The notes under the pieces were generated by a model. It searched no databases and was not told the origin of the DNA. It saw only the letters and a list, made by a program, of their open reading frames with translations. Made by a program: the position numbers and the translations under genes. Shown piece after piece: positions 56,591 to 64,000 of a stretch of DNA of 64,000 nt. The stretch is from contig CAKTCK010000003.1 of NCBI GenBank assembly GCA_934539245.1, positions 13,208 to 77,207 of the forward strand. The letters are read 5' to 3'. Source of the stretch: an uncultured Faecalibacterium sp. (GTDB taxonomy: Bacteria; Bacillota; Clostridia; Oscillospirales; Ruminococcaceae). The stretch's first letter is position 1; each line of letters opens with the position of its first letter.

Positions 56591-57787
56591 ATGAAAAAGC
56601 TATTCAATAGTCTGCCCTTCCGGCTTTTGCTGGGCATTTTTGTTGGTATCATCCTTGGTCAGATATTCAACGAGAGCGTCATGGGCGTTGTGGTGACCCT
56701 GCAGTACATCATGGGTCAGCTCATCACCTTCTGTGTGCCGCTGATCATCATCGGCTTCATTGCTCCGTCCATCACAAAGCTGGGCAAAAACGCCTCCCGC
56801 CTGCTGGCGGTGGCCATCGTCATCGCGTATGTGTCCTCTGTCTGCGCAGCCTTCATGAGCATGGGCGCCGGCTACGGCCTGATCCCCCACCTGTCCATCG
56901 ACAACAACGTTGCCGGTCTGCGCGAGCTGCCGGGCGTCGTCTTTGAACTGAACATTCCCCCGATCATGAGCGTTATGAGCGCTCTGGTGCTGAGCGTTCT
57001 GGTGGGTCTGGCTGCCACTTGGACCAACAGCAAGCTGACCTGCGATTTCCTTGCCGAGTTCCAGAACATCGTGCTGGACATCGTGAGCAAGGTGATCATC
57101 CCCGTGCTGCCCTTCTACATTGCCACCACCTTCTGCGGCCTGAGCTACGAGGGCACCATCACCCATCAGCTGCCCGCCTTCCTGCAGATCATCGTCATCG
57201 TTATGGCTGGTCACTACATCTGGCTGGCAGTGCTGTACCTGCTGGCCGGTGCTTACTCCGGCAAGAACCCTTGGGAAGTGCTGCGCCACTACGGCCCCGC
57301 TTACCTGACCGCTGTTGGTACCATGTCCAGTGCTGCTACGCTGGGTGTGGCGCTGGAGAGCGCCCGCAAGAGCAAGGTGCTGCGTAAGGACATGGTGAGC
57401 TTTGGCATCCCCCTGTTTGCCAACATCCACCTGTGCGGCTCTGTGCTGACCGAGGTGTTCTTCTGCATGACCGTTTCCAAGATCCTGTATGGCAAGCTGC
57501 CCAGCGTCGGTACCATGATCCTGTTCTGCCTGCTGCTCGGCATCTTCGCCATCGGCGCGCCCGGCGTGCCCGGCGGCACTGTCATGGCTTCTCTGGGTCT
57601 GATCACCGGCGTTTTGATGTTCGACAACGCCGGTACTGCCCTGATGCTGGCCATCTTCGCCCTGCAGGACAGCTTCGGCACCGCCTGCAACGTGACCGGT
57701 GACGGCGCTCTGACCCTGATGCTGACCGGCTACGCCGAGAAGCACGGCATCGCCGATACCGGCGACCTCGAAAGCCCGATCCTGTGA
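56591..57787 (+). CDS. dicarboxylate/amino acid:cation symporter (DAACS family)
   Basis: A 398-residue membrane transporter. It has about eight membrane segments, with re-entrant-loop motifs seen in GltP/SstT proteins: TMSSAATLGVALESAR (a serine-rich loop) and GAPGVPGGTVMASLGLI, plus FALQDSFGTACNVTGDGAL near the ion site. It likely takes up the amino acid used by the preceding enzyme, with sodium or protons. AAAGAGGT precedes ATG 56591. It ends the operon, which is followed by a terminator at 57851-57887. Confidence 0.9.
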   Translation: MKKLFNSLPFRLLLGIFVGIILGQIFNESVMGVVVTLQYIMGQLITFCVPLIIIGFIAPSITKLGKNASRLLAVAIVIAYVSSVCAAFMSMGAGYGLIPHLSIDNNVAGLRELPGVVFELNIPPIMSVMSALVLSVLVGLAATWTNSKLTCDFLAEFQNIVLDIVSKVIIPVLPFYIATTFCGLSYEGTITHQLPAFLQIIVIVMAGHYIWLAVLYLLAGAYSGKNPWEVLRHYGPAYLTAVGTMSSAATLGVALESARKSKVLRKDMVSFGIPLFANIHLCGSVLTEVFFCMTVSKILYGKLPSVGTMILFCLLLGIFAIGAPGVPGGTVMASLGLITGVLMFDNAGTALMLAIFALQDSFGTACNVTGDGALTLMLTGYAEKHGIADTGDLESPIL

Positions 57788-57850
57788 TAAAAACCTGAGC
57801 ACTCCTCCTTAATTACAAGAGACTGTGAACAGACAGTCCCAAAATCTCCG

Positions 57851-57889
57851 AAAAGCCCCGGCGACCGCAACGGCCGCCGGGGCTTTTTG
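57851..57889 (+). terminator. terminator of the RidA operon
   Basis: AAAAGCCCCGGCG pairs with CGCCGGGGCTTTT, followed by T. Confidence 0.88.
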
Positions 57890-57942
57890 TACTGCAACCC
57901 GGTTTGATATCCGGCGTAATGGGATGAAATTTTTGAAACGCC

Positions 57943-57971
57943 TTTAAAACCATAAAGTAAAATGCTATACT
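57943..57971 (+). promoter_or_regulatory. promoter of the CDF transporter gene
   Basis: TTTAAA (57943-57948), 17 bp, TATACT (57966-57971). Confidence 0.55.
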
Positions 57972-58020
57972 AGAAGGAAATTGGGACGCGCTGAAAATGC
58001 GCAGCCCGAAAGGAGCCTTT

Positions 58021-59205
58021 ATGACGCAGCTTTTGATCCGTCTTTTTATACGCCGCCCCAATTCCCCGCAGGACCCCCGCGTCCGCGCCGCCTACGGCAA
58101 TCTGGCCAGTGTGGTGGGCATGGTGTGCAATATCCTGCTCTGTCTGGGCAAGTTTGTGGTGGGCACCCTGTTCGGCTCCATCGCCATCACTGCCGATGCG
58201 CTGAATAACCTTTCGGATGCTTCCTCCAATATCGTCAGTCTGGTGGGCTTCAAGCTGGCCGCCAAGGCACCGGATGCCGAGCATCCCTACGGTCACGCCC
58301 GCTTTGAGTATCTGGCGGGGCTGGTGGTCAGCGTGACCATTCTGGGCATCGGGTTTTCTCTGCTGAAGGAATCGGTCACCAAGGTGCTGCACCCCACCCC
58401 GGTGCAGTTCGGCTGGCTGACGGTAGCAGTGCTGGTGGTGTCCATTCTGGTCAAGCTGTGGATGAGCAGCTTCAACCGCACCATTGGCCGCATCATCGCT
58501 TCGGAGACCCTCATCGCCACTGCCGCCGACAGCCGCAACGATGTGCTGAGCACCGCTGCCGTGCTGGTGGCTGCCATCCTCTGCCGGGTGACCGGCTGGG
58601 ATGTGCTGGACGGCCTGATGGGCGTGGGCGTGGCGGTGTTCATCCTGATCTCCGGCTGGGGGCTGGTGATGGATACCCTGAGCCCGCTGCTGGGCGAAAG
58701 TCCCAGCGAGGATCTGGTGGAGCATATCGAACAGACTGTGATGAGCTATCCCGGCGTGCTGGGCGTACATGACCTGATGGTGCACGACTACGGCCCCGGC
58801 CACCAGTTTGCCTCCATCCATGTGGAGCTGCCCGCCGAGCAGGACCCGCTGGAAGCGCACGACTTGATCGACAACATCGAGCGGGACTTTATGAAAAACG
58901 ACCACCTGATGGTGACCATCCACTACGACCCCATCGTCACCTCGGACGCCGCCGTGGGGGTGCTGCGCAGCCGCCTGACCGAAAAGCTGCGTCAGCTGGA
59001 CCCGGCGCTCTCGCTGCATGATTTGCGCATCGTGCCGGGAAAGACCCACACCAATGTGCTTTTTGATCTGGTGCTCCCGGCGGGTTATGCCGGGGATAAG
59101 GTGGAGCTGCTGACCCAGATGGAGCAGTTCATCAAGGCACAGGACCCCGCCTACAACTGCATTATCAAGCTGGAACAGAGCTACACGGCTGCGGCTCATA
59201 AATGA
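58021..59205 (+). CDS. cation diffusion facilitator family metal transporter
   Basis: A 394-residue efflux transporter. Metal-site residues are visible in TADALNNLSDASSNIV and DAEHPYGHARFEY of the membrane part, and the second helix pair in ATAADSRNDVLSTAAVL. The cytoplasmic domain (about 225-300) has VMSYPGVLGVHDLMVHDYGP with histidines. The C-terminal extension (about 310-394) is longer than in minimal CDF proteins. The metal cannot be read from the sequence; zinc, iron or manganese are possible. GAAAGGAGCC precedes ATG 58021. Confidence 0.9.
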   Translation: MTQLLIRLFIRRPNSPQDPRVRAAYGNLASVVGMVCNILLCLGKFVVGTLFGSIAITADALNNLSDASSNIVSLVGFKLAAKAPDAEHPYGHARFEYLAGLVVSVTILGIGFSLLKESVTKVLHPTPVQFGWLTVAVLVVSILVKLWMSSFNRTIGRIIASETLIATAADSRNDVLSTAAVLVAAILCRVTGWDVLDGLMGVGVAVFILISGWGLVMDTLSPLLGESPSEDLVEHIEQTVMSYPGVLGVHDLMVHDYGPGHQFASIHVELPAEQDPLEAHDLIDNIERDFMKNDHLMVTIHYDPIVTSDAAVGVLRSRLTEKLRQLDPALSLHDLRIVPGKTHTNVLFDLVLPAGYAGDKVELLTQMEQFIKAQDPAYNCIIKLEQSYTAAAHK

Positions 59206-59260
59206 GGGGGAGCCGCCCCGCATAGGCTTTGCGATATAAGGAAAGCAGAGGGAAAGTAGT

Positions 59261-60448
59261 ATGCTGAACGAGACCTACCGCGCCATGCTGAACAACAAAA
59301 GCGTCATCCGCGAGACCTTCATGTATGGCAGACAGCGCGCTGCCCAGATCGGCAGCGAGAATGTGTTCGATTATTCACTGGGCAACCCCAGCGTGCCCTG
59401 CCCGCCGGAGTTCACCGAAGCCATGCAGACCCTGCTGGCACAGGAAGAGCCGGTAAGCCTGCACGGCTATTGCCCCAGTCAGGGCGACCCGGGCTTTCGC
59501 ACCGCAGTGGCAGAGCATCTGACCGAGACCTTCGGTCTGCCCTACGCGCAAAAGCACATCTTCCCCACCACCGGCGCGGCGGGTGCGATCGCCCATGCCA
59601 TCCGGGCGGTGACCCAGCCCGGGGACGAGGTGCTGACCTTTGCGCCTTACTTCCCGGAGTACGGCCCCTATGTGGCAGGCACCGGCGCGGTGCTGCGGGT
59701 GGTTCCCCCGCAGGCACCCACCTTCCAGCCCAATCTGGAAGCCTTTGCACAGATGCTGACCGAAAAGGTTACCTGTGTGCTTATCAATACCCCTAACAAC
59801 CCCACCGGCGTGGTCTACTCTGCCGATACCCTGACCCGCATGGCGGCGATCTTGACCGAAAAAAGCGCCCAGTACGGCCACAATATCTTTCTGGTCAGTG
59901 ACGAGCCCTACCGGGACATCGTGTTTGACGGCAAGACTGTGCCTTACCCGGCGGCGTTCTATCCCCACACCCTGACCTGCTTCTCCTACTCCAAGAGCCT
60001 GAGCCTGCCCGGCGAGCGTCTGGGCTATGTGGCGGTGCGCCCGGGGTGCGAGGGGGAGGACATCCTTGTGGACATGATGAGCCAGATCTCCCGCTTTACC
60101 GGCCACAACTGCCCGCCCAGCATCATCCAGCGGGCAGTCAGCCGCTGCCAGAAGGTGACCAGTGACCTTTCGGTCTACCAGACCAACATGGAGCTGCTGT
60201 ACCAGAAGCTCACCGCGCTGGGCTTTGAAGTGGAACGCCCCGGCGGCACCTTCTATATCTTCCCCAAGGCACTGGAAGAGGACGCCAACGCCTTCTGCCG
60301 GAAAGCCCGGGAGTTCGACCTGCTGCTGGTGCCCAGCGACAGCTTTGGGGTAAAGGGCTATGTGCGCCTTGCCTACTGCATCGACACCGAAAAGGTAAAG
60401 CGCAGCCTGCCCGCCTTTGAAAAGCTGGCTGCCGCCTACCGCAAATAA
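59261..60448 (+). CDS. PLP-dependent class I/II aminotransferase
   Basis: A 395-residue fold type I enzyme. The PLP lysine is in CFSYSKSLSLPGERLGYV, preceded by VSDEPYRDIVFDG with the aspartate that contacts the pyridine nitrogen, and the substrate arginine is near the C-terminus (GYVRLAYC). NTPNNPTGVVYS is the family's Asn motif. The substrate is uncertain (aromatic, aspartate or alanine are possible). GAAAG-type ribosome site upstream of ATG 59261. It is in line with icd downstream, 60 bases away. Confidence 0.9.
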   Translation: MLNETYRAMLNNKSVIRETFMYGRQRAAQIGSENVFDYSLGNPSVPCPPEFTEAMQTLLAQEEPVSLHGYCPSQGDPGFRTAVAEHLTETFGLPYAQKHIFPTTGAAGAIAHAIRAVTQPGDEVLTFAPYFPEYGPYVAGTGAVLRVVPPQAPTFQPNLEAFAQMLTEKVTCVLINTPNNPTGVVYSADTLTRMAAILTEKSAQYGHNIFLVSDEPYRDIVFDGKTVPYPAAFYPHTLTCFSYSKSLSLPGERLGYVAVRPGCEGEDILVDMMSQISRFTGHNCPPSIIQRAVSRCQKVTSDLSVYQTNMELLYQKLTALGFEVERPGGTFYIFPKALEEDANAFCRKAREFDLLLVPSDSFGVKGYVRLAYCIDTEKVKRSLPAFEKLAAAYRK

Positions 60449-60508
60449 CCGGAACGCCCCTGCATGGGGCATAAAATACACAACCAATAGAGGAAAGGGA
60501 AACCTGCT

Positions 60509-61720
60509 ATGGAAAAGATCAAGATGACGACCCCGCTGGTGGAGATGGACGGCGACGAGATGACCCGCATCCTGTGGAAGATGATCAAGGACGAGCTGAT
60601 CCTCCCCTTTGTGGATCTCAAGACTGAATACTACGATCTGGGTCTGCCCAACCGCGATGCCACCGCAGATCAGGTGACCATGGATGCCGCCCTCGCCAAC
60701 AAGAAGTACGGCGTGTCGGTCAAGTGCGCCACCATCACCCCCAACGCTCAGCGCGTGGAGGAGTATAAGCTGCACGAGATGTGGAAGAGCCCCAACGGCA
60801 CCATCCGCGCCGTGCTGGACGGCACTGTGTTCCGTGCACCCATTATGATCGACAGCATCCATCCGGTGGTCAAGAACTGGAAAAAGCCCATCACCATCGC
60901 CCGTCACGCCTACGGCGATGTGTATAAGTGCACCGAGTTCCGCATTCCCGGTGCAGGCAAGGCAGAGCTGGTGTTCACCGGCGCAGACGGCAGCCAGCAG
61001 CGTGCCACCGTCTTTGACTTTGAGGGTGCCGGTGTGCTGCAGGGTCAGTACAACAAGGACGATTCCATCCGCAGCTTTGCCCGCAGCTGCTTCAACTACG
61101 CACTGGACGTGAAGCAGGATCTGTGGTTTGGCGCAAAGGATACCATCTCCAAGAAGTACGACCACACCTTCAAGGATATCTTCCAGGAGACCTACGACGC
61201 CGAGTACAAGGAAAAGTTCGAAGCTGCCGGCATCACTTATTTTTACAGCCTGATCGACGATATCGTGGCGCGCGTCATCCGCAGCGAGGGCGGTTTTGTC
61301 TGGGCGTGCAAGAACTACGACGGCGATGTGATGAGCGATATGGTCTCCACCGCTTTTGGTTCGCTGGCCATGATGACCAGTGTGCTGGTCAGCCCGGACG
61401 GCAAGTACGAGTACGAAGCCGCCCACGGCACCGTCACCCGCCATTACTATAAGTATCTGAAGGGCGAAAAGACCTCCACCAACCCCATGGCCACCATCTT
61501 TGCATGGTCGGGCGCATTCAAGAAGCGCGGCGAGCTGGACAACCTGCCGGAGCTGGTGCACTTTGGCGAGGCACTGGAGGCTGCAAGCCTGCAGACCCTG
61601 AACGAGGGCATCATGACCAAGGACCTGTGCGGTCTGGCAGAGGGCATCACCCCCACCGCCGTGGACAGCGAGGGCTTTATCAAGGCCATCCGCACCCGTC
61701 TGGAAGCTAAGCTGGCATAA
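60509..61720 (+). CDS. icd: NADP-dependent isocitrate dehydrogenase
   Basis: A 403-residue homodimer-type enzyme that makes 2-oxoglutarate, the precursor of glutamate and thus of the arginine pathway here. Signatures: [38 protein letters not shown] with the phosphorylatable-type serine loop, and [17 protein letters not shown] near the C-terminus. Length and motifs fit the eukaryote-like NADP group. GAAAGGGAAACC precedes ATG 60509. The 3' flank has an AAAACGATTTT motif, then a terminator. Confidence 0.95.
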   Translation: MEKIKMTTPLVEMDGDEMTRILWKMIKDELILPFVDLKTEYYDLGLPNRDATADQVTMDAALANKKYGVSVKCATITPNAQRVEEYKLHEMWKSPNGTIRAVLDGTVFRAPIMIDSIHPVVKNWKKPITIARHAYGDVYKCTEFRIPGAGKAELVFTGADGSQQRATVFDFEGAGVLQGQYNKDDSIRSFARSCFNYALDVKQDLWFGAKDTISKKYDHTFKDIFQETYDAEYKEKFEAAGITYFYSLIDDIVARVIRSEGGFVWACKNYDGDVMSDMVSTAFGSLAMMTSVLVSPDGKYEYEAAHGTVTRHYYKYLKGEKTSTNPMATIFAWSGAFKKRGELDNLPELVHFGEALEAASLQTLNEGIMTKDLCGLAEGITPTAVDSEGFIKAIRTRLEAKLA

Positions 61721-61742
61721 AACGATTTTCAATATAACATAA

Positions 61743-61788
61743 AAACCGGAACGATCCACCCGAAAAAGGGAAGATCGTTCCGGTTTAT
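61743..61788. terminator. terminator between icd and the HEAT-repeat gene
   Basis: AAACCGGAACGATC pairs with GATCGTTCCGGTTT around a 16-base loop. It is placed between convergent genes. Confidence 0.8.
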
Positions 61789-61823
61789 GTTTTAGGCAGG
61801 ATGTGCGGCAAACTGGAATTTTA

Positions 61824-62429
61824 CTACCTCGATACTGTCGCTTTAATTGCGCCCAGACAGTGGATTCTTACGACACGGTTGTCATCGGTTTCTGATATTC
61901 TCTGTAACTGCTCTACAAATGGTCGGACGAACTCCGGTCTCCGTTTACCGAGAACGCGGAATATTTCCGGTGCTTCCATTCTGACCTTGTCATTCTCATC
62001 GTGCAGAAGCTTTTCAAACACCGACATATGATTCTCGTAAATGTCAGGAGTGTTTGTAGCTATGTTTTCTGAAGCCCAGATAAAACTTAAGCGCACATTG
62101 GCTTCGTTATCCGATGCAAAACGGAACAAGTCTGTCCAATACGGCTGAATCACACAACAATTACCGCGACCGATTCTTCCGAGAGCATTAACCGCACGTT
62201 CCCGTAAAAGCGACTCTTCACTATCACAGAAAAAAACAATCGCCGGAACTGCATCCTGCACTTTCAGAGGATATTCAAGCCCCATCTCTCCAAGCAGCCA
62301 TAGCGCCTTTGCCTGTATCTTTACGGAGTCATGTGCAAGGAGAGACGAAACATACGGAATGTTATCTTCCCATTTGTCCTTGTCCTTCGTCAGTATACCA
62401 AGCTTTTTATAAAGTTCCGATTCCTCCAA
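61824..62429 (-). CDS. HEAT-repeat protein
   Basis: A 201-residue helical-repeat protein. Repeats are suggested by IPYVSSLLAHDSVKIQAKAL, RERAVNALGRIGRGN and KLLHDENDKVRMEAPEIFRV, each about 35-40 residues apart. No catalytic residues are evident; such proteins mediate protein-protein contacts. GC content and codon use are visibly lower than in its neighbours (many A/T-ending codons), suggesting horizontal acquisition. It ends in CTA on the plus strand and lies 31 bases downstream of aroD on the same strand. Confidence 0.78.
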   Translation of the reverse strand: MEESELYKKLGILTKDKDKWEDNIPYVSSLLAHDSVKIQAKALWLLGEMGLEYPLKVQDAVPAIVFFCDSEESLLRERAVNALGRIGRGNCCVIQPYWTDLFRFASDNEANVRLSFIWASENIATNTPDIYENHMSVFEKLLHDENDKVRMEAPEIFRVLGKRRPEFVRPFVEQLQRISETDDNRVVRIHCLGAIKATVSR

Positions 62430-62460
62430 TCAATCACCTCCACAAATTCCGATTTGTTGA

Positions 62461-63216
62461 TTACAAATGCAGTGCATCCAGCACGTCATTTACGATGTTC
62501 AGCGATACCTGCCCCGGCGCACTGGCCTGCCCGGGGTTGGCAAAGGTCATGGCGGAGCCAAAGGCCTCCCCGGACAGACGGCTCACTGCGCCTAGCGCTC
62601 CCATGCTCATGGTAATGACCGGTGTTTCCGGGTGAAGGTCGGCCATCTCAGCGGTGGCAGCCAGCAGCTCCAGTACATCGGTGCGGCACTGGGGCATCAC
62701 GGCCAGCTTGGGCAGGTCGGCTCCGGCCTGCTGCATCTGCACCATGCGGCAGACGAGCTCTGCCCGGGGCGGGGTTTTGACAAAATCGTGGCTGGAGCAC
62801 ACTACCGCTACCCCGGCGGAATGCGCCTGCTCCACCAGCTGGGGCAGATCTGCCCCAGCGGTGAAGAACTCGATGTCCAGCAGGTCGGCGCAGTCGGTGT
62901 CGAGGATCAGGCGCAGAAAGGCAAGGTATTCGGGATGGGAGAGCGCCTGCTCACCGCCCTCTGCCTTGGTGCGGAAGGTCACCAGCAGAAGCTTGTCCCG
63001 CAGGGCGACCCGTAGCTTCTGTATGCAGCGGGCGATGGCAGCGGGGGACTGAAAGTTTTCGAACCAATCCACCCGCCATTCCACGCAATCGGCTTGCAAT
63101 GTTGAAAACTGCGCGGCCTTTTCCAGAATAGCAGCTTCGGTGCGCCCCACAATGGGCAGAATGACCTTGGGACGGCCCTCCCCGATGCGGCAGCCGCGGA
63201 TGTTGACACAGGACAT
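62461..63216 (-). CDS. aroD: type I 3-dehydroquinate dehydratase
   Basis: A 251-residue TIM-barrel dehydroquinase that forms a Schiff base with its substrate. Catalytic positions are visible: the glutamate strand CVEWRVDWF, the histidine in VVCSSHDF and the Schiff-base lysine in LPKLAVMPQ, with ITMSMGALGAVSRLSGEAFG near the end. It is intact and typical in length. This matters because the type II-like gene in the aro operon lacks key residues. AAAGGAGAA precedes ATG 63216. It is followed on the same strand by the HEAT-repeat gene. Confidence 0.93.
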   Translation of the reverse strand: MSCVNIRGCRIGEGRPKVILPIVGRTEAAILEKAAQFSTLQADCVEWRVDWFENFQSPAAIARCIQKLRVALRDKLLLVTFRTKAEGGEQALSHPEYLAFLRLILDTDCADLLDIEFFTAGADLPQLVEQAHSAGVAVVCSSHDFVKTPPRAELVCRMVQMQQAGADLPKLAVMPQCRTDVLELLAATAEMADLHPETPVITMSMGALGAVSRLSGEAFGSAMTFANPGQASAPGQVSLNIVNDVLDALHL

Positions 63217-63395
63217 GGTGCTTCTCCTTTATATAATAAGTATAGCTATCTTATACAGGATGCTGGGATGACACCATAATACGTTCTGCCCGCCGCCTTG
63301 TCAAGAAAAGGCAGTTATTATACACGAAAATTAACTTTCACAGTCCGATCCGGGGCAAAAAGCCTTCACTCTTTTGGGCGAGCGCGCTGCGGGAA

Positions 63396-63638
63396 TACCC
63401 CCTCAGTCTTTGCTTCGCAAATCCAGCTCCCCCAAGGGGACGCCTTTGGGCACTGCCGGAAACTTTGCCGCCACCACCAAAAGCCGTCCCCTTGGGGAAG
63501 GTGGCATCGCCGCAGGCGATGACGAAAGGGGTACTTCCAGACAAGTCACTTCCCGCTTTAGCTGCAAACTTTCCCGTCGCGCCAGAGGCTCCCTCTCCGA
63601 GGGAGCTGGCAAAGCCGTAGGCTTTGACTGAGGGAGTT
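63396..63638. repeat. intergenic hairpin-repeat array
   Basis: Starts CCCCCTCAGTC with TTTGCttCGCAAA, includes CATCGCCgcaGGCGATG and ends CAAAGCCgtaGGCTTTG followed by CTGAGGGAG. Main hairpins are CCCCAAGGGG-like and GCTCCCTC/GAGGGAGC. It lies between aroD and the rRNA promoters. Confidence 0.75.
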
Positions 63639-63681
63639 AAACCTCCCCGCAAAGAATTTGGAAAAAACTTGTCAAAAAGTG

Positions 63682-63710
63682 TTGACAATCGTCGGGGTGT
63701 GTGGTATTAT
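63682..63710 (+). promoter_or_regulatory. rRNA operon promoter P1
   Basis: TTGACA (63682-63687), 17 bp, TATTAT (63705-63710). Confidence 0.78.
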
Positions 63711-63867
63711 ACTTGAGCGCCAAGCGCTGAGACAAAAGAATGACTTCTGAAAGCTCAGCAGGAAGCCCTTGAAAAGAACCAATGAACGTTCAAATGTTCC
63801 GGTTAGCACCGAGAAACTGCTGAACGATTTAAGTTCGCAAAACTTCAATAGCTTCTCAAAAAAGTGC

Positions 63868-63896
63868 TTGACAAAAAACCGCTTCTGTGGTAAAAT
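63868..63896 (+). promoter_or_regulatory. rRNA operon promoter P2
   Basis: TTGACA (63868-63873), 17 bp, TAAAAT (63891-63896), 186 bp after P1. The spacer ends in TGTGG in both. Confidence 0.78.
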
Positions 63897-64000
63897 AATC
63901 AAGTCGTCAGCCGCTAAGGCTGAGGCGCACAGGACCTTGAAAATTGAACAATATCGAAAGAACTTGTAACGGAACCTATATTCGTGTTGGAAAAACACGG
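63897..64000 (+). other. leader of a ribosomal RNA operon (16S begins beyond the edge)
   Basis: The AGGACCTTGAAAATTGAACA stretch (63931-63950) is typical of 16S leaders in Firmicutes. No 16S sequence (AGAGTTTGATC) appears before the window ends, so the identification rests on the leader and the tandem promoters. Confidence 0.65.

Noticed and set aside
59375..61759. 794-codon open frame on the minus strand opposite the aminotransferase and icd
   Set aside because: Antisense shadow spanning two well-recognised genes; no ribosome site, no recognisable motif.
14580..63638. The repeat arrays as CRISPR
   Set aside because: Units are hairpins with conserved spacers and terminal inverted repeats, not 28-37 bp direct repeats with unique spacers, and no cas gene is present.
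63769..63969. 66-codon open frame over the rRNA promoters
   Set aside because: It crosses promoter P2 and the rRNA leader, has no ribosome site and no similarity.

Overview
The window is a GC-rich (roughly 58-60% by eye), densely coded chromosomal segment from a Gram-positive anaerobe of the Clostridia. Clostridial protein families (AzlC/AzlD, CmpB-type permease, DUF3048, YesL, DUF6472, MYG1), strong AGGAGG ribosome sites and protein-level resemblance point to the Faecalibacterium/Oscillospirales group. This is inference: the 16S gene that would settle it starts just beyond the right edge. I see no prophage, insertion sequence, CRISPR array or tRNA gene.

Layout. 1-9.7 kb: alanyl-tRNA editing protein, TrmB and a tiny DUF6472 gene, a CmpB-type membrane protein, AzlC/AzlD amino-acid exporter, type I asparaginase, a thioredoxin-reductase-like flavoprotein with a Crp/Fnr regulator, and PTS HPr/enzyme I. 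10-14.5 kb: DUF4830 protein, HAD phosphatase, GH25 lysozyme, orphan EIIC. 15-23 kb: a complete arginine cluster argG-argH-argC-argJ-argB-argD-argF. 23.1-23.7 kb: a gene-poor interval with two candidate small RNAs. 23.7-34.6 kb: GIY-YIG, MYG1 and a phosphoribosyltransferase-like gene, followed by a concentration of exported proteins. Six carry SRRxFLK-type twin-arginine signals, with a plain lipoprotein, a second DUF3048 lipoprotein and an XRE regulator among them. 35-44.8 kb: aromatic amino-acid genes on the minus strand (pheA, aroB, aroC, aroE-aroK fusion, aroQ-like; then, after a repeat array and a DUF559 gene, aroF, aroA, tyrA and a WYL regulator). 45-53.8 kb: membrane and envelope genes, PlsC, YesL, a C39-like protein, a cytidylate-kinase-like gene, MATE, DUF308 and a flavoprotein. 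53.9-57.8 kb: a divergent regulator and an operon of RidA, a cysteine-desulfidase-family enzyme and a dicarboxylate/amino-acid symporter. 58-63.2 kb: CDF metal transporter, aminotransferase, isocitrate dehydrogenase, an AT-richer HEAT-repeat gene and a type I dehydroquinase (aroD). 63.7-64 kb: tandem consensus promoters and the leader of a ribosomal RNA operon.

How it fits together. Glutamate is taken to arginine entirely by genes in this window, with candidate ArgR sites in the argG leader. Chorismate, prephenate and the phenylalanine and tyrosine branches are also encoded here. The aroQ-like gene inside the operon appears to lack catalytic residues, while an intact type I AroD lies about 22 kb away and may supply that step.

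Most unusual signals: (i) intergenic arrays of hairpin repeats whose small stems change sequence from copy to copy while staying self-complementary; (ii) a second small stem-loop family with compensatory changes; (iii) a multibranched RNA candidate at 23474-23669; (iv) several enzyme-family proteins missing catalytic residues (AroQ-like, phosphoribosyltransferase-like, C39-like); (v) an HPr with lysine at the regulatory Ser46 position; (vi) the concentration of twin-arginine exported proteins.
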